Assembly: GCA_019312705.1 (NCBI GenBank)
Contig: JAFDCW010000015.1
Location: forward strand, 1 to 16,709
DNA: 16,709 nt
Reading direction: 5' to 3'
Origin: Deltaproteobacteria bacterium
GTDB taxonomy: Bacteria > Myxococcota > Polyangia > Polyangiales > B10-G4
Below the pieces are notes generated by a model. That model made no database searches, had not been told where the DNA came from, and worked only from the letters and a program-made list of their open reading frames with translations. The position numbers and the translations under genes were made by a program. Of the stretch, positions 7,643 through 15,182 are shown piece after piece (position 1 is the stretch's first letter; every line of letters begins with the position of its first letter).

Positions 7643-8548
7643 GTGTCGGCGCAAGACCCCAAGAACCCCAAAAAAACCAAGCCCGGCAAGACGCCCGACG
7701 CCCTCTCGGGGCGCTTCGCCGTCACCGAAGAGCTCGAGGCCTGGGCCGCAGAACAAAAAGCACGGCGGGCACGCCGCGACGGCTCGAAGTTCGAGACCAC
7801 CGAGCGCAGCACCGGCGGCATGGTCCTCGTCGCGCCGAGACGCGAAGCCGAGACGCTGCGCCCGGTAGCGCTGCGCCCCGAAGACTACAAACTCGAGCCC
7901 ACGGGGTTCCGGATGGGGGCTGGCATCCACCAGCTCGTCTTCCCTTTCAAGACCCTGGTCTCGGTCGAAGCGACGGACCCCTACCCGACCTTCGAGATTG
8001 AATGGCGTCACATGGGAGGCAAGACCCGCCGTCGCTTCATCGCACGCTTCCGCCGTGACGAAGAAGCCTGGGGCGCTTCCGTCGAGAGGATCTTCGCTCA
8101 CCTCGACGAACGTTTCCCCCACGTGGTTCACCGGGGCTGGCTCGACGCCCAGCACACCGAATGGGAACCAGCAGCGGGCTTCCCGGACGAGGGCCCATCA
8201 GACGATGACAAGCGCGGGGGCTACCGGCTGAGCGCCCGGGACGCGCCGGCCGAAGAGGTCGTCGCCGAGCGCGCCTCGCCGAAACCCCTCGAAGCGATGA
8301 TGGACTGGCTTGCTTCGGGCCCGGACTCACCATGGCGAGAACACCCGCGCGAGGTGAAGGTGACCGTGAACCACGTCTACGTCCGCCGGCGCGACGACGC
8401 GGTGTATCGGCTGCCCCTGAGCGCCCTCCGTTGCGGTCGGAAGAATACGACCGGCGACGTCGTCTACGTCTTCGGTCGCCGAACCCGGCTGCTGCTCCCG
8501 CACCGCGACGCATGCGCCGTCGTGACCGCCCTCAACGCGCTCCTTTGA
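7643..8548 (+). CDS. unknown protein, two possible PH-like halves
   Basis: 301 residues, starting with GTG one base after the previous TGA, so probably translationally coupled to the lipoprotein gene. No signal peptide or membrane segment, so probably cytoplasmic. The first 70 residues are Lys/Arg/Glu-rich and look disordered (PKNPKKTKPGKT). Two segments resemble compact beta-strand domains ending in a helix. One runs about 78-155 (LRPEDYKLEPTGFRMGAG, then VFPFKTLVSVEAT and strands to IFAHLDERF). The other is the C-terminal 65 residues (EVKVTVNHVYVRRRDDAV to VVTALNALL). The pattern of seven strands plus a helix could be PH-like, an inference from sequence pattern only. Not recognised as a named family; could be a partner of the protease or lipoprotein. 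Confidence 0.7.
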   Translation: MSAQDPKNPKKTKPGKTPDALSGRFAVTEELEAWAAEQKARRARRDGSKFETTERSTGGMVLVAPRREAETLRPVALRPEDYKLEPTGFRMGAGIHQLVFPFKTLVSVEATDPYPTFEIEWRHMGGKTRRRFIARFRRDEEAWGASVERIFAHLDERFPHVVHRGWLDAQHTEWEPAAGFPDEGPSDDDKRGGYRLSARDAPAEEVVAERASPKPLEAMMDWLASGPDSPWREHPREVKVTVNHVYVRRRDDAVYRLPLSALRCGRKNTTGDVVYVFGRRTRLLLPHRDACAVVTALNALL

Positions 8549-8554
8549 AGTGCC

Positions 8555-9412
8555 TCAGGCCGCTCGCCGGGACGCCCACGCTTCGCGCGCGCTGAGGCCC
8601 GCCGCTTCGAGGCCCGGGACGATCACCGATTCGACGGTTTCGTAGAAGAGCTCCCGGGTCTGGCGGTTGTCGCAGACTCCGAGGGCGAGGCCCTCGTCGC
8701 GGAGGACCTCGGACGGGGGCGACACGTTGGGCACCTCGAGCATCTCCTCCCGCTCGAGGTAGGCGAACGCCGTGCGCAGCCACCGCGACGTACGACCGAG
8801 GTGCTCGTCCGTCATGAGGGGCGCGACCCGGCCCAGATAGTCCCACCCGAAGCGGGCATGCAGGGTCTCGTCGGCGCTGATCTGGGTGATCACCCTCTTC
8901 ACGTACGGGTCTTCGGTGCAGTCCCGCTCCTCGGCGGTGAAAGCCACGGCGATGGTCTCCGCGAGGCAGCCGATGAAGACGACGTTGCGCAGCGCGCGCT
9001 CGGCCGGGGTGACCCCGGGATGCGTGGCGAGGCTCGGGGTGCTGAGCTCGACCTCGACGGACGGTCTGCCGCCGAGGGCCTCGGCGACCTCGGAACAAAG
9101 CGCGCCATGGCGGAGCTCGTCCATCGACATGCGCAGGACGGTGGTCTTCACGTCGAGGGTCGCGCCCGCTTCCATGAGCTGCGGCACCAGCCCCGCGAAC
9201 ACCGCCGCCGAGTGGTGCTCGTTGACCATGCGCCGGGTCCAGACCTGGCGGGCCGCGCGCAGCGTCTGGTCGTCATAGCGCGACGCATCGATCGTCTCGC
9301 CGGGGCGCCGCTCCGGTGCCTGCGCACCCCGGCGCAGGACCGTCTTCAAGATACGTTCATGCTCGCGCCGGAGGATGCCGTCCCCGAGCCCGAAGGAGAG
9401 TGTGCCAATCAC
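8555..9412 (-). CDS. ferritin-like diiron protein
   Basis: 285 residues, helical. The six metal ligands expected for a two-iron carboxylate four-helix bundle are all visible: Glu65 (RMVNEHHSA), Glu99/His102 (SMDELRH), Glu152 (GCLAETIAV) and Glu182/His185 (SADETLHARFGW). The two ExxH motifs on helices 2 and 4 with single Glu on helices 1 and 3 match ferritin-like oxidases, oxygenases and rubrerythrin-like proteins. The reaction is unknown. No signal peptide, so probably cytoplasmic. GTG 9412 is chosen because it overlaps the upstream gene's stop as GTGA, giving a 3-base coding overlap. A longer in-frame start at 9490 would overlap that gene deeply. The stop is 6 bases from the convergent gene at 7643-8548. 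Confidence 0.83.
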   Translation of the reverse strand: MIGTLSFGLGDGILRREHERILKTVLRRGAQAPERRPGETIDASRYDDQTLRAARQVWTRRMVNEHHSAAVFAGLVPQLMEAGATLDVKTTVLRMSMDELRHGALCSEVAEALGGRPSVEVELSTPSLATHPGVTPAERALRNVVFIGCLAETIAVAFTAEERDCTEDPYVKRVITQISADETLHARFGWDYLGRVAPLMTDEHLGRTSRWLRTAFAYLEREEMLEVPNVSPPSEVLRDEGLALGVCDNRQTRELFYETVESVIVPGLEAAGLSAREAWASRRAA

Positions 9413-9864
9413 GCGACCACCCGCTGGCTCACCGACCGCGGTGTCGGCAGAGCGCCCTCTTCCGGGGGAGAATAGGGGCCCCACGCACAACAGCCCCAGC
9501 TGTTCTCTCCATCGCAGGACCAGTCGATTTCGTCGCAGCAGGCGCCCCAGTCCTCGGCGCCGATGCAGCCGGTCATCATCGCGGCGTCAGCCATCGCATG
9601 CGAGCCCGAGTCGGCTGCCGACAGACCAGCATCCTCGGGGCCCACGTCCACTGCGGCGTCCGGAGGCGCAACGTCGGCGTCTGCGACGACGAGGGGCTGG
9701 CCAGCGTCGTCCATGGCGATGGTGGCGTCTGCGAGATCGGGGTCGGGACCCGGATCGTGCTGCGCGTAGCAGCCCCCACCCCCGGCAAGGGCGAGACCGA
9801 GGGTGACGACCTGGGCAGCGCGGAGAGCCCGGCGACGTGCGCTCTTTCTGGAGACGTTCTTCAT
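9409..9864 (-). CDS. Cys-rich lipoprotein coupled to a ferritin-like protein
   Basis: 151 residues. Basic N-terminus, hydrophobic stretch (AAQVVTLGLALAGGGGC) and lipidated Cys32. Residues 36-95 form an acidic low-complexity linker rich in Asp, Ala and Pro. A compact Cys-rich module follows (about 100-130): GCIGAEDWGACC, then DEIDWSCDGENSWGCCAWGP. It has six cysteines (100, 109, 110, 117, 125, 126) in two CC pairs with repeated Trp-Gly. Such spacing could form disulfides or bind a metal; no family recognised. The TGA stop overlaps the GTG of the ferritin-like gene, so the two are likely made together from one transcript that starts near 9891-9896. Confidence 0.72.
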   Translation of the reverse strand: MKNVSRKSARRRALRAAQVVTLGLALAGGGGCYAQHDPGPDPDLADATIAMDDAGQPLVVADADVAPPDAAVDVGPEDAGLSAADSGSHAMADAAMMTGCIGAEDWGACCDEIDWSCDGENSWGCCAWGPYSPPEEGALPTPRSVSQRVVA

Positions 9865-9889
9865 GGGTCGAAGGTGACGCCCCGGGGGA

Positions 9890-9939
9890 CATAGTAGAAA
9901 TACGGATTGTGCATTCTGGCCATAGTGCTTGACTATATG
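9890..9939. promoter_or_regulatory. candidate divergent operator/promoter with CATAGT repeats
   Basis: The gap between the divergent lipoprotein/ferritin pair and the fusion gene is AT-rich relative to its surroundings. CATAGT occurs at 9890-9895 and again at 9921-9926, 31 bases apart, about three helical turns. The second copy forms a small inverted repeat with ACTAT at 9932-9936 (loop GCTTG). On the - strand the first copy overlaps TACTAT, a plausible -10 for the lipoprotein gene. TTGACT at 9929-9934 resembles a + strand -35 but no -10 follows at normal spacing. The significance is uncertain. Confidence 0.3.
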
Positions 9940-9985
9940 ACGTCCCTCGACCGTCGGTTTGCCGCCGAGAGCTGCGACGGCGAAG

Positions 9986-12900
9986 ATGCGCGCGATGCCG
10001 ACGAGGCGACGGAATTGGATTCGGTGGGCGGTATTTCCGCTCTGTTTCGCTTCGGGCGTCGCGGGTCTCAGCTACGAGCTCGTCTGGCACCGCCTGCTCG
10101 CCGTCGTGCTCGGCAACGCCTCCTTTGCGACCGCCGCGGTCCTCGCCGCGGTCATGGGTGGAATGGGCGCCGGCGCCCTAGTCGTCGGACGCTACGCTGA
10201 CCGGACAGACGCGCTCCGGCTCTACGGGGCCCTCGAGCTCGCCCTCGGCGTTACGGCCCTCGCGGTTCCCAGTCTCGCGACCTTCGCCGACGCGTGGTCT
10301 CTGCCCGTGCTCTCGGCCATCGGACCGGGATGGGGCTCCTTCGCCGTGCGCTTCGTCATCGCCAGCGCGGTGGTCCTCGTCCCGGCGTTTTTCCTCGGCG
10401 CGACGCTCCCGGCGCTGGTGAAGGCTGTCGAAGCGCGCTCCCCGGGCCAAAATGTCGGCCAGAGCGTAGGCGTCGTCTACGCACTCAATACAGCCGGGGC
10501 CGCCCTGGGCTGCGCCGTCACCGGATACCTGGCCCTCGGCGCCTTCGGCGTACGCGCGACCAACCTCACCGCCGCCCTCATCGACATCGCGGTCGGCAGC
10601 CTCGCCCTCGGCCTCGCCTACGTCGGCGCCGAGAGAGCAGACGAAACGCACGAAACGACCGAAGTCGAGACATCGGCGACTGGCGCACCGAAGGACCATG
10701 GTCCGGTCCCCCTCCGGGAACGCACCGTCCTCGGCCTGGCGTTTGTCGCCGGCTTCGTCGTCCTGGGCCTCGAGACGATTTGGACCCGCTTCTTTCTCCT
10801 GGTCTTTGGCCACGACGTGCACGCCTTCACCGCGATGCTGACGTCAGTTCTGATCGGCCTGGCCATCGGGGCGGCGCTGTATCGCCTCGCTCCGCCCGCC
10901 CTGAGAAACGCCCCGCGCCTCGTGCACGCCCTCTTCGTCGCCCTCGGCGCCGTCGCCATCCTCTCCCTGTCTTTCACCGCCCACCGTTACGTGGCCGGGG
11001 GCCTCGACATCCTCGGCGTGGACGCGTCCTTGTCGATCACGCGCAGCCACGAGCGCGGCATCGTGCTGCAGGCGATCTTCGCCGCGCTCACGGTCCTACC
11101 GACGGCCATCATCGCCGGAGCGATCTTCCCAGCCCTCGTCGGGCGGCACCCGGCCACCGCAAAGGCAGGCCAGGCCTACGGCGCGGGGGAACGAACTGGA
11201 CGGGTGCTCTTCGCCAATACCGTCGGGACGATCTCGGGCCCCCTGATGACCACCCTCGTCCTCGTGCCCGTCGTCGGCATCATCGCCGCGAGTCTCGCCC
11301 TCGCGTGCCTCGCGGGCGCCGGGGCCATCGCGGGACTGCTCACCGAGGGCCCAGGTCCGAGGCGCGGCGGCGAGGCGACGGCCCCCCGTCGGGGCCTCGT
11401 CCCGGCGCTCGGCGCGGCTCTTCTGCTGGCCCTCGCCTTCTTGTCGTTACCGACCGACATGATGCAGCGCGTGCTCGCCCAGAAGATCGGCCCCTCCCAC
11501 GTGAGCTTCGAGCTCTACGAAGAAGGGCGCAGCGCGACGGTGGCGGTCGTGACGAACCAGATCAACGGCGAGCGGCAAATCTTCGTCAATGGGATCAACG
11601 AGGTGACCACCCGCTTGGTGCACGACCAGAGCTTCGAGCTGCTCGGCCACCTGGGCCTCTTGCTTCACCCGGACCCCGACGACGTCGCCGTGATCTGCCT
11701 CGGCGGAGGCCTCGCCGCGGGGGCGGTGACCCGCCACGACGTCGAAGAGATCACCATCGTCGACCTCGAGCCGGCCGTCGAACTCGCGGCCAGGGCCTTC
11801 GAAGAGCTCAACCACTACGCCCTCGACGACCCACGGGTAACCCTCGTCATCGACGACGGCCGGGCGCACCTGCGAACCACCGAAGGACGCTACGACGTCG
11901 TCGTCCTCGACTCGACGCATCCCCGGGCCGTCGACAGTTGGATCCTCTACACGCGGGAGTTCTACCAAACGGCCCAGCGCAGCCTCCGAGAGGACGGCGT
12001 TCTGGTGCAATGGCTGCCCCTCCACGGCCTCTCGGCGGACGAGTTTCGCATCATCGTGGGCACCTTCGTCGAGACCTTCCCCGAGACGACCTTGTGGACC
12101 AACGTCGGTTTCGAGCCCTATGGACAAACCGCGTATTCGCTCCTGGTGGCCACCCAGGGAGGGGCGGCGATCGACGCCGGCCGCATCGAAGCGCGCCTCC
12201 AGGACCCGGCCGTCGCGGCCGCCCTTACGCCCTGGGGCCTCGGCACTACCGCCGAGGTTCTCGAGTGCCTGCACGCGGGGCCCGAAACCCTTTTGCAGTG
12301 GACTCGGGGGCTGCCGATCAATACCGACGACCTGCCCCTGACGCAGTTCGTGACGGACTATACCGACGGCGCCCCGATGACCCCGGACCGACTGCTCGAG
12401 GCCTTTGCGCCGGCACCGTCCCTGCTCGCAGCGCCGCCCGCGCAGAGCCTCGCCGATGCGCTGACGGTCCGATGGCGGGCCCAAGGTCTGCTCCTCGCCG
12501 GCGCCCTCGAGCGTGCGCAAAGCGTATGCCCCGAGTGCGCCAAGGTGCCGATGTTCGTCGCGGCGATGGCCGAAGGAGCCGACTACTACGAAGAGCTCGG
12601 ACAACGCTACGCCGGGGACGACGGGCGCCTCCTCGAGGTCGCCGCCGGCCTCGCCCTGCACGGCCGGCGGGGCCGCGCGGTCGAAATCCTCGAAGTGGCC
12701 GCCGAGGCCCACAGCGATCCGACGGTGTTGATCCACCTCGGCCTCCTCCGCGCTGCCGGGGGCGACCTCGAAGGTGCAGCCGACGCTTACCGCGCGGCCC
12801 TCTACATGGACGAGGGGAGAGCCCTCGCCCGGACCAACCTAGGGCGCGTCTACCTCGAACTCGGACAGGTGGACGCCGGGACCTTCGAGCTCGAACGCGC

Positions 12901-13303
12901 CGTCGCCGCCGACCCGATGCTCGCCGAGGCCCACGCGGCCCTCGGCTACGCGCGCATGCAGCGTCCGGCGCGCGGCGGAGCGTCCGGCGGCGGTCGCACC
13001 GACGCGGGCCCCGAAGGTCCACTCCAACAAGCCCTCCTTCTCGACCCCCGACAGCGCAGCGCATACGTCAGTCTCGGGCGGCTCTTCCTCCGGCAGCAGC
13101 GCTACGACGAGGCCCGGGAGGTCTTGGCCCGGGGCCTCGCCTATCACCCCTACGACGCCGACCTGCTCTTCAACCTGGCCGTCGTGGAGGAGCGCCGCGG
13201 CAACTCAGCGGCGGCCCGGGCTCACCTCGAGCGCCTGCTCTTCGTCGACCCCGGGGACGAAGAGGCCTCGGACGCCCTCGCCGCCCTCGCCGGCTCGGGC
13301 TGA
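9986..13303 (+). CDS. MFS-like / spermidine-synthase-like / TPR fusion protein
   Basis: About 1105 residues. Residues 10-490 hold roughly 12-14 hydrophobic segments of the type annotated as fused MFS/spermidine synthase, starting with FASGVAGLSYELVWHRLLAV. Residues about 490-790 are a soluble spermidine-synthase-like domain. It has a SAM-type loop GGGLAAG (573-579), acidic strand end Asp593 (IVDLEP), DDGR (623-626) and DSTHP (642-646). Helical repeats follow to the C-terminus, with TPR-like units such as ALARTNLGRVYLELGQVDAG and SAYVSLGRLFLRQQRYDEAR. True aminopropyltransferases carry D-S/T-S/T-D-P at the last motif; here the second Asp is His, so polyamine synthesis is doubtful. The protein probably sits in the inner membrane with a cytoplasmic methyltransferase-like module. 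ATG 9986 or 9995 is the likely start; neither has a strong Shine-Dalgarno. Confidence 0.88.
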   Translation: MRAMPTRRRNWIRWAVFPLCFASGVAGLSYELVWHRLLAVVLGNASFATAAVLAAVMGGMGAGALVVGRYADRTDALRLYGALELALGVTALAVPSLATFADAWSLPVLSAIGPGWGSFAVRFVIASAVVLVPAFFLGATLPALVKAVEARSPGQNVGQSVGVVYALNTAGAALGCAVTGYLALGAFGVRATNLTAALIDIAVGSLALGLAYVGAERADETHETTEVETSATGAPKDHGPVPLRERTVLGLAFVAGFVVLGLETIWTRFFLLVFGHDVHAFTAMLTSVLIGLAIGAALYRLAPPALRNAPRLVHALFVALGAVAILSLSFTAHRYVAGGLDILGVDASLSITRSHERGIVLQAIFAALTVLPTAIIAGAIFPALVGRHPATAKAGQAYGAGERTGRVLFANTVGTISGPLMTTLVLVPVVGIIAASLALACLAGAGAIAGLLTEGPGPRRGGEATAPRRGLVPALGAALLLALAFLSLPTDMMQRVLAQKIGPSHVSFELYEEGRSATVAVVTNQINGERQIFVNGINEVTTRLVHDQSFELLGHLGLLLHPDPDDVAVICLGGGLAAGAVTRHDVEEITIVDLEPAVELAARAFEELNHYALDDPRVTLVIDDGRAHLRTTEGRYDVVVLDSTHPRAVDSWILYTREFYQTAQRSLREDGVLVQWLPLHGLSADEFRIIVGTFVETFPETTLWTNVGFEPYGQTAYSLLVATQGGAAIDAGRIEARLQDPAVAAALTPWGLGTTAEVLECLHAGPETLLQWTRGLPINTDDLPLTQFVTDYTDGAPMTPDRLLEAFAPAPSLLAAPPAQSLADALTVRWRAQGLLLAGALERAQSVCPECAKVPMFVAAMAEGADYYEELGQRYAGDDGRLLEVAAGLALHGRRGRAVEILEVAAEAHSDPTVLIHLGLLRAAGGDLEGAADAYRAALYMDEGRALARTNLGRVYLELGQVDAGTFELERAVAADPMLAEAHAALGYARMQRPARGGASGGGRTDAGPEGPLQQALLLDPRQRSAYVSLGRLFLRQQRYDEAREVLARGLAYHPYDADLLFNLAVVEERRGNSAAARAHLERLLFVDPGDEEASDALAALAGSG

Positions 13304-13320
13304 AGGGCCGGCTCCCAAAA

Positions 13321-13340
13321 AGCGGCGTTCGGGCGCCGCT
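13321..13340 (-). terminator. intrinsic terminator reading on the - strand
   Basis: A perfect 7-base stem (AGCGGCG at 13321-13327 and CGCCGCT at 13334-13340, loop TTCGGG) is followed by TTTTT only when read on the - strand (complement of 13317-13321). On the + strand, 18 bases after the fusion gene's stop, the hairpin has no T-run. It could act weakly on + or stop antisense transcription coming from the right. The rest of the 167-base gap 13304-13470 holds nothing else obvious except the site at 13443-13458. Confidence 0.4.
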
Positions 13341-13442
13341 CCGCAGAGGCGGCAGGAGAGCTCGCCACCGACGTGTCACCCCCATGTGGCAATCCTCGCC
13401 GCCGGTCCTGTGTTTCTCCTGCGGTCCTTCTGTGATCCGCCT

Positions 13443-13458
13443 TGGCACATCCCGTGCA
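13443..13458 (+). promoter_or_regulatory. possible sigma-54-type -24/-12 element
   Basis: TTGGCACATCCCGTGCA has GG (13444-13445) and GC (13456-13457) separated by exactly 10 bases, as in the sigma-54 consensus TGGCAC-N5-TTGCW, with one mismatch in the -12 block. The expected start point falls about 2 bases before the ATG at 13471, which would leave almost no leader. Chance occurrence is therefore quite possible. Confidence 0.22.
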
Positions 13459-13470
13459 CAGGGTGACCCC

Positions 13471-15039
13471 ATGGCACGCATTACGCCCGTCTCGCTCGCA
13501 CGTTTCCTCGCCCCCCTAGCCCTCCTCTGGGTGGCCTGCGGCACGGCCCCGGGCGACGCGATGCCGCCCGGCCCCGTCGATGGCGGCACCCGGTACCTGC
13601 CCGATGGCGCCGTCGCGACCGATTCCGGGGTTTCCCCGGACGGAGGCACCACAACCGGCGACGGTTCGGTGACGCCTCCGCCGCCGACCGACGGCGGCAG
13701 CCCGGTCACCGACGCGGGCACCCCCATGGGTCGAGGACCGCGGCTTTATGACCCCCCCACCACCTCCGGCGGGATCTGGACACGCAACAACCCGATGTTC
13801 ATCAGCGGCCTCACCCCGAGCATGGGCAACCCCCCGGCGGACTTCGTCCGGACCTACTTCGACGACTTCGGCGCCAACGCGGTGCACCTCTGGCAGGACG
13901 CCCTGCCAACGGAGGCCCAGGGCTGGAACGCCCACCGCCCCGGCGCACCCTACGTGGCCTGGACCAACGCCGCCGGTCGCAGCTCGGGGCACGGCCCCCA
14001 AACCCTCGGCGGCGTGGCCGTCGCGGCCCCGGGACGCATCGGCTACCAGGTCAGCGACGAACCGCGAAACATGGACGATCTCTTGGCCATGGAAGCGGGC
14101 GTGCGGAGCGTCCGGGCGATGGACCCGGACGCCCTCATCATCATCAACTTCGGCAGCGTCGACGACGGCGGAGACCCGGGCACCGGCAGCCTCCTCGACC
14201 GCATGATCCAATACACCGTCGACCACAACCTGGCCGACGTTCTGTCCCACGACAGCTATACGATGCGCCGCGGCCAGTATCGTTGGCTCGAGCACATGCG
14301 CACCGTCGCCCTCGCCCACGACCTACCCAACTGGCGATACCTCATGTCGTACACCGAGCCCGGCCGTGACCGGGCCACCGAGTCCGACCTGCGTTGGCAT
14401 ACCAACGTCGGCCTCGTCTACGGCTATACCGGACACTCGTGGTTTCTGTACCAGATCGGCGGCGGCCACTCCGGCCTCGCGACCACGCTCTTTGAGCGCA
14501 CAGGTGACTTCTCCTCGCCACGAAGCGCCGACTTCGCCTGGGCCGCTCGGCACAACCGCGAGCTCGCGACCATCGGCCCCATCCTGACCCAGCTGCGAAG
14601 CACCGGCGTGCGCTACGTCGCCTCGGAGCTCTTCGGGGTCGAGGTCGGCCGCCCCGACGGCACCCGGGACTTCGCCCCCGGCGCCGGCGGTGACAGCTAC
14701 CTCGTCGGCATCGACGCGAGCGGCGCGTCCCTCGGACAGCACGCCCTGGTGGGCTTCTTCGAGGACGATTGGGGCGAGCGCTACCTCATGGTGCAGAACC
14801 CGAACCACTCAAACGGTACCCGGCCGACGGACAGCACGTCGGAGGCGACCATCACCCTCACCTTCGACTTCTCCTCGGCCCCGGCGGGCATGAACCGCAA
14901 CCGCCTCGAGCGCTTCGACCCATCGACGGGCGCCGTCAGCGACCTGACCCTGAGCGGCAACGACCTGGCCCTGCGCGTCGCCGCCGGAGAGATCGTCTTC
15001 ATGAAGTACAAGACCGGCGCGCCGTGGGCCGGACGGTGA
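13471..15039 (+). CDS. lipoprotein with glycoside-hydrolase-like barrel
   Basis: 522 residues. The hydrophobic N-terminus ends in LLWVAC, a slightly off-consensus lipobox with Cys23. A low-complexity linker (24-90) with repeated DGG and DAG is typical of myxobacterial surface lipoproteins. From about residue 100 the pattern fits a TIM-barrel glycoside hydrolase: NPMFISGLTPS, FGANAVHLW (133-141), RIGYQVSDEP with Glu197 as candidate acid/base, ALIIINFG (221-228), DVLSHDSYT (256-264), and LMSYTEPG with Glu296 as candidate nucleophile. A beta-rich C-terminal domain (about 400-515) ends in EIVFMKYKTGAPW. No exact family can be named. It probably degrades polysaccharide at the cell surface. ATG 13471 has GGGTGA upstream. 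The longer frame through the fusion gene is a shadow. Confidence 0.78.
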   Translation: MARITPVSLARFLAPLALLWVACGTAPGDAMPPGPVDGGTRYLPDGAVATDSGVSPDGGTTTGDGSVTPPPPTDGGSPVTDAGTPMGRGPRLYDPPTTSGGIWTRNNPMFISGLTPSMGNPPADFVRTYFDDFGANAVHLWQDALPTEAQGWNAHRPGAPYVAWTNAAGRSSGHGPQTLGGVAVAAPGRIGYQVSDEPRNMDDLLAMEAGVRSVRAMDPDALIIINFGSVDDGGDPGTGSLLDRMIQYTVDHNLADVLSHDSYTMRRGQYRWLEHMRTVALAHDLPNWRYLMSYTEPGRDRATESDLRWHTNVGLVYGYTGHSWFLYQIGGGHSGLATTLFERTGDFSSPRSADFAWAARHNRELATIGPILTQLRSTGVRYVASELFGVEVGRPDGTRDFAPGAGGDSYLVGIDASGASLGQHALVGFFEDDWGERYLMVQNPNHSNGTRPTDSTSEATITLTFDFSSAPAGMNRNRLERFDPSTGAVSDLTLSGNDLALRVAAGEIVFMKYKTGAPWAGR

Positions 15040-15182
15040 CCGCGATGTGTGGCGGGGGGCGATTGCGAGGGGACGGATGTGCACCAGCCAAAGGGAGGTT
15101 CAGCTCCATCGGTGGTCGGGCCAAACCGTTCCTTTCGGGATCTCTCGTCCCTCGAAATGGCTCGGGAACCAGCCAGCTCAGC
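15040..15182. other. non-coding gap at the start of the low-GC segment
   Basis: Gap between the convergent stops of the glycoside-hydrolase-like lipoprotein gene and the 157-residue gene. Short frames here look like noise. I see no convincing terminator, repeat or attachment-like sequence, although composition begins to drop in this stretch. Confidence 0.4.

Noticed and set aside
9413..9490. Longer N-terminus for the ferritin-like protein
   Set aside because: Would overlap the lipoprotein gene by about 80 bases; the GTGA overlap at 9409-9412 is a typical coupled start.
10294..15039. A 1581-residue open frame spanning the fusion gene and the next gene
   Set aside because: Before 13471 it reads Arg/Pro-rich noise in the wrong frame of the fusion gene. 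Only the part from ATG 13471 has a signal peptide and domain-like sequence.
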